NCBI GenBank assembly: GCA_963210315.1
Contig: OY723259.1
Span: 62,001-126,000, forward strand
DNA length: 64,000 nt
Direction of reading: 5' to 3'
From: Rhynchopus euleeides
Lineage: Eukaryota; Euglenozoa; Diplonemea; Diplonemida; Diplonemidae
Shown in pieces: positions 21,795 to 30,522 of the stretch (positions within the stretch are counted from its first letter, which is position 1; every line of letters begins with the position of its first letter). The notes below the pieces were generated by a model that made no database searches, had not been told where the DNA came from, and worked only from the letters and a program-made list of their open reading frames with translations. The translations under genes and the position numbers were made by a program.

Positions 21795-22046
21795 TCAAGG
21801 GCTTCACTCCCGGGGTCGCTCCGAAGGTAGTGAAGGTGGACAGCCCTCTCTGTCTGTGGTCTAATGATAAAATACCCACTCCCGTGTATATGTCACCCCC
21901 TAAAAGGTGTGTTCATGGCACCCCCCTCCCGATTTTTGCACCTGTGGGGGGTGACATATACACGGGGGGTGGTCGATATGTCACAAAAGCGTAGCAACCG
22001 TGCTTCCTTCATCCTTAATGATGCGTTGACGCTTCCACCACCCTAG
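21793..22046. repeat. Second copy of the sequence found upstream of the adenylation gene
   Basis: Matches 12,735-12,948 at both ends (TGTCAAGGGC and CGCTTCCACCACCCT) with a different middle. The middle has a long inverted repeat around TGTATATGTCACCCCC (about 21,884-21,899) and GGGGGTGACATATACA (21,947-21,962). Confidence 0.6.
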
Positions 22047-22447
22047 AGCCTGCTGCTTTGATGTGGGTGTGGAGCACATGTGAACACGAGGTAGCTAGAC
22101 ACACAGAAAAGGAACAGGATCGTCGGAAGCACTCCTACACTTTTAGTTAATTACGCACCATAAATGTGCAAATACGCGTACTAGACGTCCTTCTGTCGAT
22201 ATCTTACTTGGCGCTATGGAAACACAAAAATGGAACGAAGAAAAATGTTTTGTTGACCGCTTCCACCACTCCTCTGCACAAATCTCACGACCGGCTATTG
22301 TGTGTTTGTGTTGTCTGAAGTACAGAAGGTGTGGTGGAGCACGAAGAAAGGGAAACATGACAGAGGTGATGACGTCAGTCCTTTCTAGTATCGTATTTCC
22401 TCCTATACACAATGCTGCGCTGTGTTTTGGATGGTACCTACCCACCC
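22047..22447. other. Accessory sequence with a divergent retrotransposon-end remnant
   Basis: No supported gene. At about 22,230-22,360 there is a B-like end (TTGTTGACCGCTTCCACC) followed by GTCTGAAGTACAGAAGGTGTGG and GGAGCACGAAG-type sequence, the signature of the A repeats of the retrotransposons to the right. This looks like an old solo repeat. Confidence 0.45.
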
Positions 22448-22807
22448 CCTTGTAATTGTCCGCCCTATTTTGGCATTTTTGGCCGAAACGGACAATTACA
22501 AGGTCAGGCGGACAATTACAAGGGATTAGCCTGTACCACTGGCTGCAGCGTGCACACAACACAACAGAGGCACATTCCATAGTGTTTGTGCGCTCTGGGT
22601 GGCCAGGGTTCTCGCTACTCACCCCTACCACCCCCCAGGGGGTGATAGGGGAGTAGCGAGGGGTGATTAAGAGACCCTTGTCACGCAGGCCAACCACTCG
22701 CACTGCAGGCCTTAGTACCCAGTATAACCCTTGTAATTGTCCGCCCCCCGAGGAGGCCCCGAGGCGGACAATTACAAGGGGTTTGGGGGGGCGGACAATT
22801 ACAAGGG
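22448..22807. repeat. Two hairpin modules built on CCTTGTAATTGTCCG
   Basis: Module 1 has a forward copy at 22,448-22,462 and inverted copies at 22,489-22,503 and 22,507-22,524. Module 2 has a forward copy at 22,728-22,745 and inverted copies at 22,763-22,780 and 22,790-22,807. Each forward copy forms a perfect 15- to 18-bp stem with the next inverted copy. Module 2 ends three bases before the transposon terminus at 22,811. Confidence 0.8.
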
Positions 22808-23105
22808 GGGTACACGGTGGACTCCAGCGGCCCTAGCGGGAGTCTGGGAGCGGGAGTCTGAGCGGGTGTCAAAGACTCCCGCTAGGGGGAGTCTGACTCC
22901 CCCTAGCGGGAGTCTTTTCACCTATTTTCATCCATTTTTCCCATGATATAGTTACAGTCTACTGGCGTGGGGGGTAAAATCATGGTGGAAGAGGGATGGG
23001 GAGGGGCTTGTTTTGCTTCTGTCAGTTTCCCCGGACTCTGGACTACCTACCTATCCTCCTGGTAGCGGCTGCACCTGCGGAGGTGAGCGGTTAGAATTTG
23101 AGGTG

Positions 23106-24242
23106 TCAAAGTGCGGCCATCGCCTGTCGTAGTTGTGTTACACCTTGGGCAAGACAAGCCATCCTGCAGGCCTCATCTTCTTCGTCAGAACTGTCATCCC
23201 CCTCCTGCTGTGCGCGTTGGTCAAGCGTGCTCAAAGTCGCCTCGGATGACACGAATGGTGTGAAAGTCGCCCCCAGCGGGATTGGCATTTTGCACAAGCA
23301 GAGCGATAATTTGCGGTGTCCTTCGGGGAACCGGGACAGGAAGTAGGGCGCGCTGATGGGTTCAACGAAGTCCTGTGTGTTGCAGTGCACAAACCCCTTC
23401 TGCAGCTGTGTCAACTGTGTGCAAAGAACATACACAGCCAATCTATGAGCGTGTCGGGTGTGCAGACACGGACACAGAATGACTTCTCTATACCCGAGGA
23501 TCCCGTCCTGCGACAGGTGCGCAACCTTCCAAGGCATGCCCGATGCGCGCCGCTTCTCTTCTGCCATCGCAAGATCTCTCTCGTAAGTTGCGGAGCTGGC
23601 GATTGTAACGGCATCTTTCTTGCGATGTCCGTTCTCTGCTTCTTCAAATTCGTCGTTGTTCTGCAGAGGCACTGCATCTTCTGGAGCCCACCAATGATGG
23701 AGACTGTGTACGTAGGCATTGCGCGTTGATCCCTTTTCGGCATGCTCCATCAACCAGTGAAATATATGCCCTGAGATCCGAGCACGCAAGAAGGGAATCC
23801 GGGCTGACTCATCCTTGCATCCCCAGAAGTGCCAGGGGATGTCTGCATACCGGAAATGCATGAGGTCTGCAAGGGAGACAAAGAGGTAGCGGAACAAGCC
23901 CTTGTAGGTGTGTCCTGTGACAGGCAAGCACGACCTTCCGGAACTGAGCACCTGTCCCATTCTGCGACACATTCAGTGCAAGGTTTGTACAGGTCTTGTC
24001 GAATATTTTTTTGTTGTCTCATCCAGTACCCTGATCAGCCGCATGGCGAGCCCCTTGCAGTCATGGAGTGCTGGGGTGACGTAGCGGGCATTGGGAAGCA
24101 CACCTGCCAAGAGGGAGGGGTAGCCAGCCTCTTTTATCTCAGAGAGAGTCAGGTGCGGGTATCGATGCACCTGTTGATACCAGCGTTCTTCTGGGATGTC
24201 GCACAGTGAGCATCGGTGCCCTCGCCCCCCGCATCGCCTCAT
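23106..24242 (-). pseudogene. Transposon ORF of unknown function, split by one in-frame TGA
   Basis: The minus frame starts at the ATG at 24,242, runs 89 codons to a TGA at 23,973-23,975 and continues without a gap from the next codon (ATG 23,972) for 288 codons. Together they span 378 codons. The first part has a Cys/His-rich start (RRCGGRGHRCSLC). The second is rich in aromatic residues (HFRYADIPWHFWGC) and ends with an acidic patch (DDSSDEEDE). I do not recognise a transposase catalytic motif. It fills most of the left half of the TIR element, so it may be its transposase or a captured gene. The TGA could be inactivating, read through, or bound two separate proteins. Confidence 0.5.
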
Positions 24243-24507
24243 TGTTGCCCACTGCTGATCTATACTCCCGCTAGCGGGAGTTGGACTCCCCCTAGTTGAG
24301 ACTCCCGAAAAGGGTTAAACCCGGTAGTGGTACCCTACCCCCGCTGGAGTCCACCGTGCAAGGCCGGATCAGCCCACGGGTGGGTTTGAGGAAGAAATCT
24401 GGGGGGGCAAATTTTGCTGCGACTTCCGGTTTCACCCGGCCGAACTCCAGCATCTATCCAGACCCACGGTGCCAAGCCGTTCGCCCGTGTCGCGATCATT
24501 CGCGGCT

Positions 24508-24888
24508 TCAGGCTGCCCCCGACGACACGTTTGTATCCTGCACCTTGCCATACTTCGCCTCCACCTTGTATATGACGGAGAGCGCCCTCCTTCCGCATCG
24601 TTGCGACTTCCCTGACAGCGAACTTATCCATGTCAGGGAAGACATGGCGATGATTGCGTTGGCCACCTGGGTGCTGTGCTTGTGGAGCTCCTTGCTCAAC
24701 ACCGTTGCTAGGAGCCTTCTAATGGATCCCAGTGTCAGCACACTGCCCCCTTTTTTAACAGGGAAGGCCGTGCAAAAATTATGCACAATGTTCGTCGCCT
24801 CCGCAGCCTCGGGACTCTCTGCGCTCTTCTTCTTCTTAATCGACTTTGCCGCCGGCTTCGCTGCCGGCTTCGTTGTCGTCTTCCCCAT
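24508..24888 (-). CDS. Histone H2B-like ORF inside the transposon, segments apparently reordered
   Basis: The 126-aa frame starts at the ATG at 24,888. It has a Lys/Ala/Pro-rich tail (KPAAKPAAKSIKKKKSAE), then IVHNFCTAF resembling H2B helix 2, then LTLGSIRRLLATVL and SKELHKHSTQVANAI resembling H2B helix 3 and the C-terminal helix. Near the C-terminus, YKVEAKYGKVQDTNVSSGAA resembles H2B helix 1 (YKV, DT, SS), which normally precedes helix 2. The order is therefore tail, helix 2, helix 3, helix C, helix 1. H2B usually packages DNA with H2A; whether this product can fold or pair is doubtful. Resemblance was judged by eye. Confidence 0.45.
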   Translation of the reverse strand: MGKTTTKPAAKPAAKSIKKKKSAESPEAAEATNIVHNFCTAFPVKKGGSVLTLGSIRRLLATVLSKELHKHSTQVANAIIAMSSLTWISSLSGKSQRCGRRALSVIYKVEAKYGKVQDTNVSSGAA

Positions 24889-25387
24889 TTTTGTGAATCA
24901 GGTCTGCGAGCTGGGATGGGTGGAAACGTCCGTTTCGTTTGGTGTGGCTGTACTTCAGTGACGAGTGCCACATTGCATAGGTATCATGGGAAAAATGAGT
25001 GAAAATAGGTGAAAAGACTCCCGCTAGGGGGAGTCAGACTCCCGCTAGCGGGAGTATAGACTCCCGCTAGCGGGAGTCTATACTCCCGCTAGCGGGAGTT
25101 GGACTCCCCCTAGTTGAGACTCCCGAAAAGGGTTACCCTACCCCCGCTGGAGTCCACCGTGTAGGTATTCAAAAAAACATTTGGACCCATTTGGTGACGT
25201 TCAGGTGTGGCTCTATTTTGGGGGTATTTTGGCCGATTTTCGAAATCCTATTTTGGTTTTTTTGCACTTTTTTTGGGTGCTTTTTTGCACGATTTCTGTG
25301 CCTCAGACACAGATTTTGGTGTGATTTTTGCGCTATTTTGATTCACTCTGCCTGACCGATGCATACGATTCGAAAAAATGGCGAAAA

Positions 25388-25447
25388 TACAGCAGCAGTC
25401 TCTCGAGTCTTCCTTTCAGATGATTTTTGCATTGATCGCTTCCACCT
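25388..25447 (-). repeat. B2 terminal repeat
   Basis: 60 bp starting TACAGCAGCAG and ending CGCTTCCACCT on the plus strand; differs from B1 (25,785-25,844) at one base (attgat / attaat). Confidence 0.85.
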
Positions 25448-25473
25448 CAACCCGTCACTCGTCACGCGTTTTT

Positions 25474-25784
25474 TTTTCTCGCTGGCGCTAGTGATGTCGG
25501 CTGGCAGAAAAAACACACAACAAAACCCCCCCCCCCCCCCGCGTGTCGAGTGACCTTACCTGTCTGAAGTACAGAAAATGTGTCGGGTTGGGTGGAGCAT
25601 ACACACACACATACACATATGTTCACACAACACAGGGCAAACCGCACAAACGTGTTCACACATCCGGCATCCTATGCGAAATACCCGCCGCTCCCCGGGA
25701 GCTGTTGCGGGAACCATCTGCTCTTCCGACCCACCGAGACTCTTGCCGTATTTTCTCTACCACACGGGGTGTGTTTTACCAAAA
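25474..25784 (-). repeat. A2 repeat
   Basis: About 311 bp, nearly identical to A1 at 30,523-30,830 apart from a poly-C run. It contains a CA-rich microsatellite and, on the minus strand, TTCTGTACTTCAGACAG followed by GTAAGG. Confidence 0.85.
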
Positions 25785-25844
25785 TACAGCAGCAGTCTCT
25801 CGAGTCTTCCTTTCAGATGATTTTTGCATTAATCGCTTCCACCT
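25785..25844 (-). repeat. B1 repeat
   Basis: Inner copy of B, directly abutting A2 with no gap and followed by AGGACCCTGAGGG at the edge of the internal region. Confidence 0.85.
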
Positions 25845-25905
25845 AGGACCCTGAGGGCCCTTGGGCCAAGGGACGCCACGCGTTTTGTTAGATGGCCGGT
25901 GGAGT

Positions 25906-26787
25906 CTAGGGCGGAATGCGGACGTAGTGCTCTGATGACGACCCCCGGGTGTACTGATCTGCTTTCTGCTCATCAGTTGGGACCCACATGCATTCGATGC
26001 AGAGCTCAGCGCCCTGTGCAACCGTGAAGAGATCCGCAAGTATTCCGTTTGCCACGAACGATGACGAATGCCCCCGCTGTATTGAGTGCACGAGGGGTAG
26101 GTTGTCGACCATCAGACGTACCCGCTTGTTCGTATAGTGTAGGGCGGTAAGGCGTACTGCCTGGCGCGCCGCGTGTGCCTCCTTCAGGTATATGTGGTGC
26201 CCGGAACTCGGCCCCTGGAAATCTTCGTATGCCACGAGCGGAGCGGCTGTGTCGATGAGAACCCCCCAGCGCGTCGATGACGCGTCAGACCACACTGTTA
26301 CTGCGTCCGTCGGCGGTCGAAGTACCCAAAAGTTGGCCCGCATGCGGTGAGTACGCATCTTGATCTCGGCTCGCACTGAGGGTCGGACCGCCACCTGGCG
26401 ATCCCACGCGCCCCGGTCATCGACTGAGGCAGCTGCAATGTCCTTCATGAAAGTCAGGGTTGACGGGAGGAAACACAGGTGGGCCTTCGTCGTGTAGGCA
26501 TGCCACACCAAACCCCCCACGACTTTGAAGATCTCTCTTGGTGTAGCGGGCTTCCCCCCGACAACTGCCCTCAACTCTGTCCCCGACAGGAACTTCTCCA
26601 GCCATGATTCGTCTGATCTGTAGCGGTGGTTTCTCAGATCGAACGCGATCCCGAACGAGGTGAATCGCTGCACCGGGTGCCCGTAGTCTGGGCCATCGAG
26701 GTTCATCACAGCGTTGGTCTCGGCGCACCGGTGGAGGAAAGCGTCAAACGAACTCTGTACTCCTTCCTCCGACCCCCCCCAACACAA
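25906..26787 (-). CDS. Retrotransposon RNase H region
   Basis: This frame has no ATG at its start (it opens at a TTG) and overlaps the RT frame at 26,744-26,787, so it should be made by frameshift from RT. Residues about 165-285 form an RNase H with WSDAS, the Glu in LKEAHAA, VDNLPLV and a final EQKADQYTRG, matching the four acidic positions seen in DIRS-type RNase H. The upstream 160 residues are the RT thumb/connection. The product would degrade RNA in RNA-DNA hybrids during cDNA synthesis. The stop lies 62 bp from the B1 repeat. Confidence 0.8.
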   Translation of the reverse strand: MCWGGSEEGVQSSFDAFLHRCAETNAVMNLDGPDYGHPVQRFTSFGIAFDLRNHRYRSDESWLEKFLSGTELRAVVGGKPATPREIFKVVGGLVWHAYTTKAHLCFLPSTLTFMKDIAAASVDDRGAWDRQVAVRPSVRAEIKMRTHRMRANFWVLRPPTDAVTVWSDASSTRWGVLIDTAAPLVAYEDFQGPSSGHHIYLKEAHAARQAVRLTALHYTNKRVRLMVDNLPLVHSIQRGHSSSFVANGILADLFTVAQGAELCIECMWVPTDEQKADQYTRGSSSEHYVRIPP

Positions 26788-28612
26788 TGAAGTTATCCAC
26801 CCACGTGGCCCCCTCTTCCTGTGGCAGGAGGACCCGGGCGGAGCGGTGCGCGATGCAGGGTGCGAATGACCACCCCATGCACAACGCTTTCAGACGTGTG
26901 CGGACATAATCCCCTCGACGGTCACCCACGTTCACCCCGAAGTATTCGCGGATTTCCGGGTGCACGGGAAACTGGTAGAACCAGCTCTTCCCATCAGCCA
27001 GTGCTGCCCAGCTGTGCGATGTAATTTGATCTATCACGTCGGTGATCGGAGGGAGGCGCATGTCGAATGGGTGCGTCATGAGGGCGTTGAGTGGTCTTCC
27101 ATCCAGCACGAAACGCAAACCCCCCGACTTCTTTGGCACTGTGAATGCGTGCAGCACCAAACTCTGCGGGGCGGTCTCGAGGACTTCGAAACCGATCAAA
27201 GCGCTGAGGTGTGTCCGCAGATGTCTTGAGACTTTGTCGCACGCGTCGGGCTGTGATTTAATCCGCTTGATGGCACCCGGGATGAACTTCGAGTAGAATG
27301 CCGCGGGGTCCGTGATCATGTCGAGGACGCCGTCAAGCTCCCCTGTGGTGTCCAGCTCCCGCAGCCTGTCGAGGTTCAAGAAACTGCTGCAGATCGGCGC
27401 GATGTAGTCCGTGCCCGGCGCCGGTGTGGATCTAGTGGCGGGGGGCCGCGCCCTCCGAGATGATACCCTCACTGCGAAGCAGTCGTCGTACAGCGTGTCC
27501 AGGCCAGGCCCAAACGTGTCGTCATGCAGACCCGAGGCATCGACCTGCTCCTGTGACCCCTCTGGTGGAATGCTGCCGTCCCTCACGTACTTTCGCGTTC
27601 TAGGTAGCCAGGACAGCGAGGGGATCTTTGCCCGCAGAAGGTGATTGGTCACTGTGTCCCCGTTCCGCGCATTTTTCGGGACGTGGCTGCCGTGCGTGAC
27701 ACCTGCTCCAGCGCCGCTGTCGGGCAGTACCTCAACATGGCCTCCTTTGTTGCGTGTCTGCTCAGTGTTTGGATGTCGTCCAACGGCGTCCCCTGCAGGG
27801 CCAAATGATGTATCGCTCCCCGACGTAGTGAATGTGGGGTCAGAGCAGGGTTGATGCGTTTCACCGCCCTCGCCACCTTGTGGTAAGACACCCCCTCGAA
27901 AAGGCACTGCAGGGGGCTCGTTGTGGATGACAGGAGGCGGCGGAGACGTCCGAGCTGTTTTGGTGGCAGCTCCAGACCCGTGAAACGACCGAGCTTCCAT
28001 GGGTCCCCCTTTGTGTTGCACCACTGCACCGCCACCACCCCGTCCGCCCGGATACGCACCTCCTTCGCCAACAAACCCCGCACGTCTGCCAGACGCGCCG
28101 CCCCCGCCCAGCAGATTGAGATGGCCAGCTGTACTAAACTCCGCCTCTCCGCTTCGATGATGTCTTCCACCTCCGGGGCCGTCGCAGGGGGCTTCTGCTG
28201 CTGGGCCCGCAGAGCACCCTGTTTCTTGAGTCCCCTTCTGTAATCCATGAGTTCCTGGCTCTCCCCGAGCTGCACCCCCTCGTACCGCTTCAGTGCCGCT
28301 CCGATGTTGACCGTGTACTGCAGCGCTGTGCTCCGTGTCCTCGAGTCGATGCATCGGAGTTTTGCCGTCCAGAGGATGATTGCCATGTCGTGGGAGATCC
28401 GCCCCCTCCCCTTTTCCCAGTTTTCCTTGAACCTTCGGTACCGTCTGTAACAGCTCCTGATGCTGCGCCAATATGACTCCGAGAGGCAGTCCGCCAGTGT
28501 CTGCCTTGCCGATCTTAAAATCTTCTCTCGCTGAGTTGTTGTCAGGGGGGGTTCTGTTGCTTCCCGCTGCATCGGTGCGGGAGGTGGAGGGACCGGCCTC
28601 AAGGCCAGTCAC
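26744..28612 (-). CDS. Retrotransposon reverse transcriptase region
   Basis: The RT-like part starts around 27,650 and ends at 26,744. It includes AFTVPKKSGGLRFVLDGRPLN (fingers), LADGKSWFYQFPV (palm, first Asp) and KALCMGWSFAPCIAHRSARVLL. The active-site motif reads WVDN where most RTs have YxDD. The same frame stays open upstream to 28,612 through the recombinase gene, but I think that part is mostly a shadow. Just after WVDNFIVL the frame meets eight consecutive G residues; a +1 shift there joins it to the RNase H frame. There is no ATG where RT homology starts, so it depends on frameshift, reinitiation or splicing. Confidence 0.78.
   Translation of the reverse strand: MTGLEAGPSTSRTDAAGSNRTPPDNNSAREDFKIGKADTGGLPLGVILAQHQELLQTVPKVQGKLGKGEGADLPRHGNHPLDGKTPMHRLEDTEHSAAVHGQHRSGTEAVRGGAARGEPGTHGLQKGTQETGCSAGPAAEAPCDGPGGGRHHRSGEAEFSTAGHLNLLGGGGASGRRAGFVGEGGAYPGGRGGGGAVVQHKGGPMEARSFHGSGAATKTARTSPPPPVIHNEPPAVPFRGGVLPQGGEGGETHQPCSDPTFTTSGSDTSFGPAGDAVGRHPNTEQTRNKGGHVEVLPDSGAGAGVTHGSHVPKNARNGDTVTNHLLRAKIPSLSWLPRTRKYVRDGSIPPEGSQEQVDASGLHDDTFGPGLDTLYDDCFAVRVSSRRARPPATRSTPAPGTDYIAPICSSFLNLDRLRELDTTGELDGVLDMITDPAAFYSKFIPGAIKRIKSQPDACDKVSRHLRTHLSALIGFEVLETAPQSLVLHAFTVPKKSGGLRFVLDGRPLNALMTHPFDMRLPPITDVIDQITSHSWAALADGKSWFYQFPVHPEIREYFGVNVGDRRGDYVRTRLKALCMGWSFAPCIAHRSARVLLPQEEGATWVDNFIVLGGVGGRSTEFV
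27649..28602 (-). CDS. Retrotransposon tyrosine recombinase
   Basis: 317-codon frame with no ATG at its 5' limit (opens at TTG; first ATG at 28,572). It begins seven bases inside the gag stop, so gag-YR frameshifting or reinitiation is likely. An N-terminal helical core-binding domain (about 20-130) precedes the catalytic domain. Catalytic residues are all visible: Arg in GAARLADVRG, Lys in NTKGDPWK, His and Arg in TPHSLRRGA, second His in LSRHATKEA and nucleophile Tyr in MLRYC. The enzyme should integrate circular element cDNA by site-directed strand exchange. This replaces the DDE integrase of LTR elements and explains the lack of target duplication. Confidence 0.9.
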   Translation of the reverse strand: MRPVPPPPAPMQREATEPPLTTTQREKILRSARQTLADCLSESYWRSIRSCYRRYRRFKENWEKGRGRISHDMAIILWTAKLRCIDSRTRSTALQYTVNIGAALKRYEGVQLGESQELMDYRRGLKKQGALRAQQQKPPATAPEVEDIIEAERRSLVQLAISICWAGAARLADVRGLLAKEVRIRADGVVAVQWCNTKGDPWKLGRFTGLELPPKQLGRLRRLLSSTTSPLQCLFEGVSYHKVARAVKRINPALTPHSLRRGAIHHLALQGTPLDDIQTLSRHATKEAMLRYCPTAALEQVSRTAATSRKMRGTGTQ

Positions 28613-29724
28613 TGCCGGTCCTTTCCCGGCTTTCCGCCCGGCGCCTTTCTGTCCCAGTCACGATCGCGAGTCGTAGGTGGTGCTGCCTGCTTCCTGTCGC
28701 GGCTGTGGGCCGGGACGGACCTCTGCTGGCGTGAGTTCCGGTAGTCACGGTCCCTCCTGTCCCCGTCCCGTCCGCGGTGCTCCCCCTCCTTCTTTGCCTC
28801 TTCAGCCACTCCTTTCAGCAGGCGCCGCTGGGCCGTCTCCGAGAAATCCTTTGGCGCGATGATTTCAGCCCTCGCCACGTACTCCCTCCGGTGCTTCGGG
28901 CCGTACAGCCCCAGCTGCGTAATCCCTGTCAGCTGGTTGATGTTGGAGTGCAGCATGCGGATGATGCCCTCCTTCGGGGGTTCGCCGTCGGTGATGAGGT
29001 CCAGTGTGTTCGTCAGTGTGCTGAGATACTGTGCGACGTCGTACTCGTACGCCTTCGCGTCCTCGATGTTCACGGGCAGGGCGTCTTCCCTGAAGGCCTT
29101 CCTGCATCTGTCCCGGATCTTCTCCCGGATCGCGGGCACCTCCAGGTCCCGCCATGTCCCCACTGTGTGAGGCGAGAACTCCGGTGCCAGGGTGGCCCCC
29201 AGCTGCTTTTTGAGATTTTTAGTCTCAAACTCCAGTTGCTGGATCCGCAAAAGGAGGGGGGGCTTCTCGCGCTCTAGCGTGTCCACCCGTTTTGCCAAAG
29301 CGGCGATCGTCGCGCGCAGTTCCCCCTGTGTGTCGACACCCGGCTGCCTCAGCGACGACTCGTCGTCCGACGCCCCCAGCGACGCGTCGTGGGGGTCCTC
29401 CGAGAGGGACAGGGAGTCGGGATCCCGAGTGTCCCCCGGGGGATTGTCGCGATGTTGCTCCATCGCGCACATCGGGCACACCCACGTCGGTTCCCCCAAA
29501 CCCTGCACAAAATCCCCAGACACGTTTTTCGGGAGGAAAGCCCGGATGCAGGTCTTACAGGCCGCCCGCCCGCAAGTGCTGCAATGGCCCCTTCCCCGCG
29601 AGGTGTGCTCCGCCTGGCAGTGTGGCGTGAACACGCAGGTGTCCACTGCCACTTCCGGATCCCCGTACCCCGTCACGACTGGCACCCCCAACCAGTCCAT
29701 GTCGTGGGGGTGCATGTCCGACAT
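28609..29724 (-). CDS. Retrotransposon gag-like protein with zinc finger and coiled coil
   Basis: 371 aa from the ATG at 29,724 (MSDMHPHDMDW), which directly abuts the tandem array. Residues about 30-85 form a treble-clef type zinc site with HCSTCGRAACKTC and WVCPMC, reminiscent of FYVE/PHD/RING fingers but not assignable by eye. Residues about 130-170 are a heptad-rich coiled coil (LAKRVDTLERE, LRIQQLEFETKNLKKQL). A helical region to about 300 may be the capsid-like core. The C-terminus is Arg/Asp-rich (RDGDRRDRDYR), probably RNA-binding. The likely role is packaging the element RNA. The finger at the N-terminus rather than a C-terminal CCHC knuckle is unusual for a gag. Confidence 0.78.
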   Translation of the reverse strand: MSDMHPHDMDWLGVPVVTGYGDPEVAVDTCVFTPHCQAEHTSRGRGHCSTCGRAACKTCIRAFLPKNVSGDFVQGLGEPTWVCPMCAMEQHRDNPPGDTRDPDSLSLSEDPHDASLGASDDESSLRQPGVDTQGELRATIAALAKRVDTLEREKPPLLLRIQQLEFETKNLKKQLGATLAPEFSPHTVGTWRDLEVPAIREKIRDRCRKAFREDALPVNIEDAKAYEYDVAQYLSTLTNTLDLITDGEPPKEGIIRMLHSNINQLTGITQLGLYGPKHRREYVARAEIIAPKDFSETAQRRLLKGVAEEAKKEGEHRGRDGDRRDRDYRNSRQQRSVPAHSRDRKQAAPPTTRDRDWDRKAPGGKPGKDRQ

Positions 29725-30432
29725 GGGTGATCTAGCACCTGCGTCGAGTCTGCTCTGATCGCTCTGTCGTAGAAAAATTTCGGTGATCTAGCACCTGCGT
29801 CGAAGTCTGCTCTGGTCGCTCTGTGGTAAAAAGCGGTGATCTAGCACCTACGTCGAGTCTGCTCTGATCGCTCTGTCGTAAAAAACTCGGTGATTTAGCA
29901 CCTGCGTCGAAGTCTGCTCTGGTCGCTCTGTGGTAAAAGGGGTGATCTAGCACCTACGTCGAGTCTGCTCTGATCGCTCTGTCGTAAAAAATTCGGTGAT
30001 CTAGCACCTGCGTCGAAGTCTGCTCTGGTCGCTCTGTGGTAAAAGGGGTGATCTAGCACCTACGTCGAGTCTGCTCTGATCGCTCTGTCGTAAAAAATTC
30101 GGTGATCTAGCACCTGCGTCGAAATCTGCTCTGGTCGCTCTGTGGTAAAAGGCGGTGATCTAGCACCTGCGTCGAAGTCTGCTCTGGTCGCTCTGTGGTA
30201 AAAGGCGGTGATCTAGCACCTACGTCGAGTCTGCTCTGATCGCTCTGTCGTAAAAAATTCGGTGATCTAGCACCTGCGTCGAAGTCTGCTCTGGTCGCTC
30301 TGTGGTAAAAGGCGGTGATCTAGCACCTACGTCGAGTCTGCTCTGATCGCTCTGTCGTAAAAAATTCGGTGATCTAGCACCTGCGTCGAAGTCTGCTCTG
30401 GTCGCTCTGTCGTAACAAACCGTGATCTAGCA
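29725..30432 (-). repeat. About 13 tandem units of about 53 bp upstream of gag
   Basis: Each unit starts GGTGATCTAGCACCT and continues CGTCGA(A)GTCTGCTCTG. Two alternating forms exist, one with GATCGCTCTGTCGTAAAAAA and one with GGTCGCTCTGTGGTAAAA. The GGTG...CACC ends can pair around CTAG. The last unit touches the gag ATG and the array begins about 90 bp from A1, so the array would lie in the 5' leader of the element RNA. Confidence 0.88.
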
Positions 30433-30522
30433 CGCACTGTTTTCTGCCTGGAAACGCCTGATCGCGAGTTGGCGATTAGTAAATCGCTTTATTTTTTTTT
30501 TATTTTTTTTTATTTTATTTTA

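Larger units (their letters stand above)
22811..25163 (-). mobile_element. TIR-bounded DNA transposon (composite)
   Basis: Perfect 20-bp terminal inverted repeats lie at 22,811-22,830 (TACACGGTGGACTCCAGCGG) and 25,144-25,163. A third, 19/20 copy of the right end is internal at 24,341-24,360. Subterminal regions carry many ACTCCCGCTAGCGGGAGT-type palindromes (22,850-22,915, 24,263-24,305, 25,014-25,125). The layout suggests a 1.55-kb unit (22,811-24,360) whose right end was duplicated around a segment with a histone-like ORF. No clear target-site duplication is visible and the superfamily is unknown. Confidence 0.7.

Noticed and set aside
22143..22703. 186-codon minus-strand ORF
   Set aside because: Spans a solo repeat and a hairpin module; no coherent protein features.
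29725..30432. CRISPR-like array
   Set aside because: Units are contiguous with no unique spacers and the context is a eukaryotic retrotransposon.
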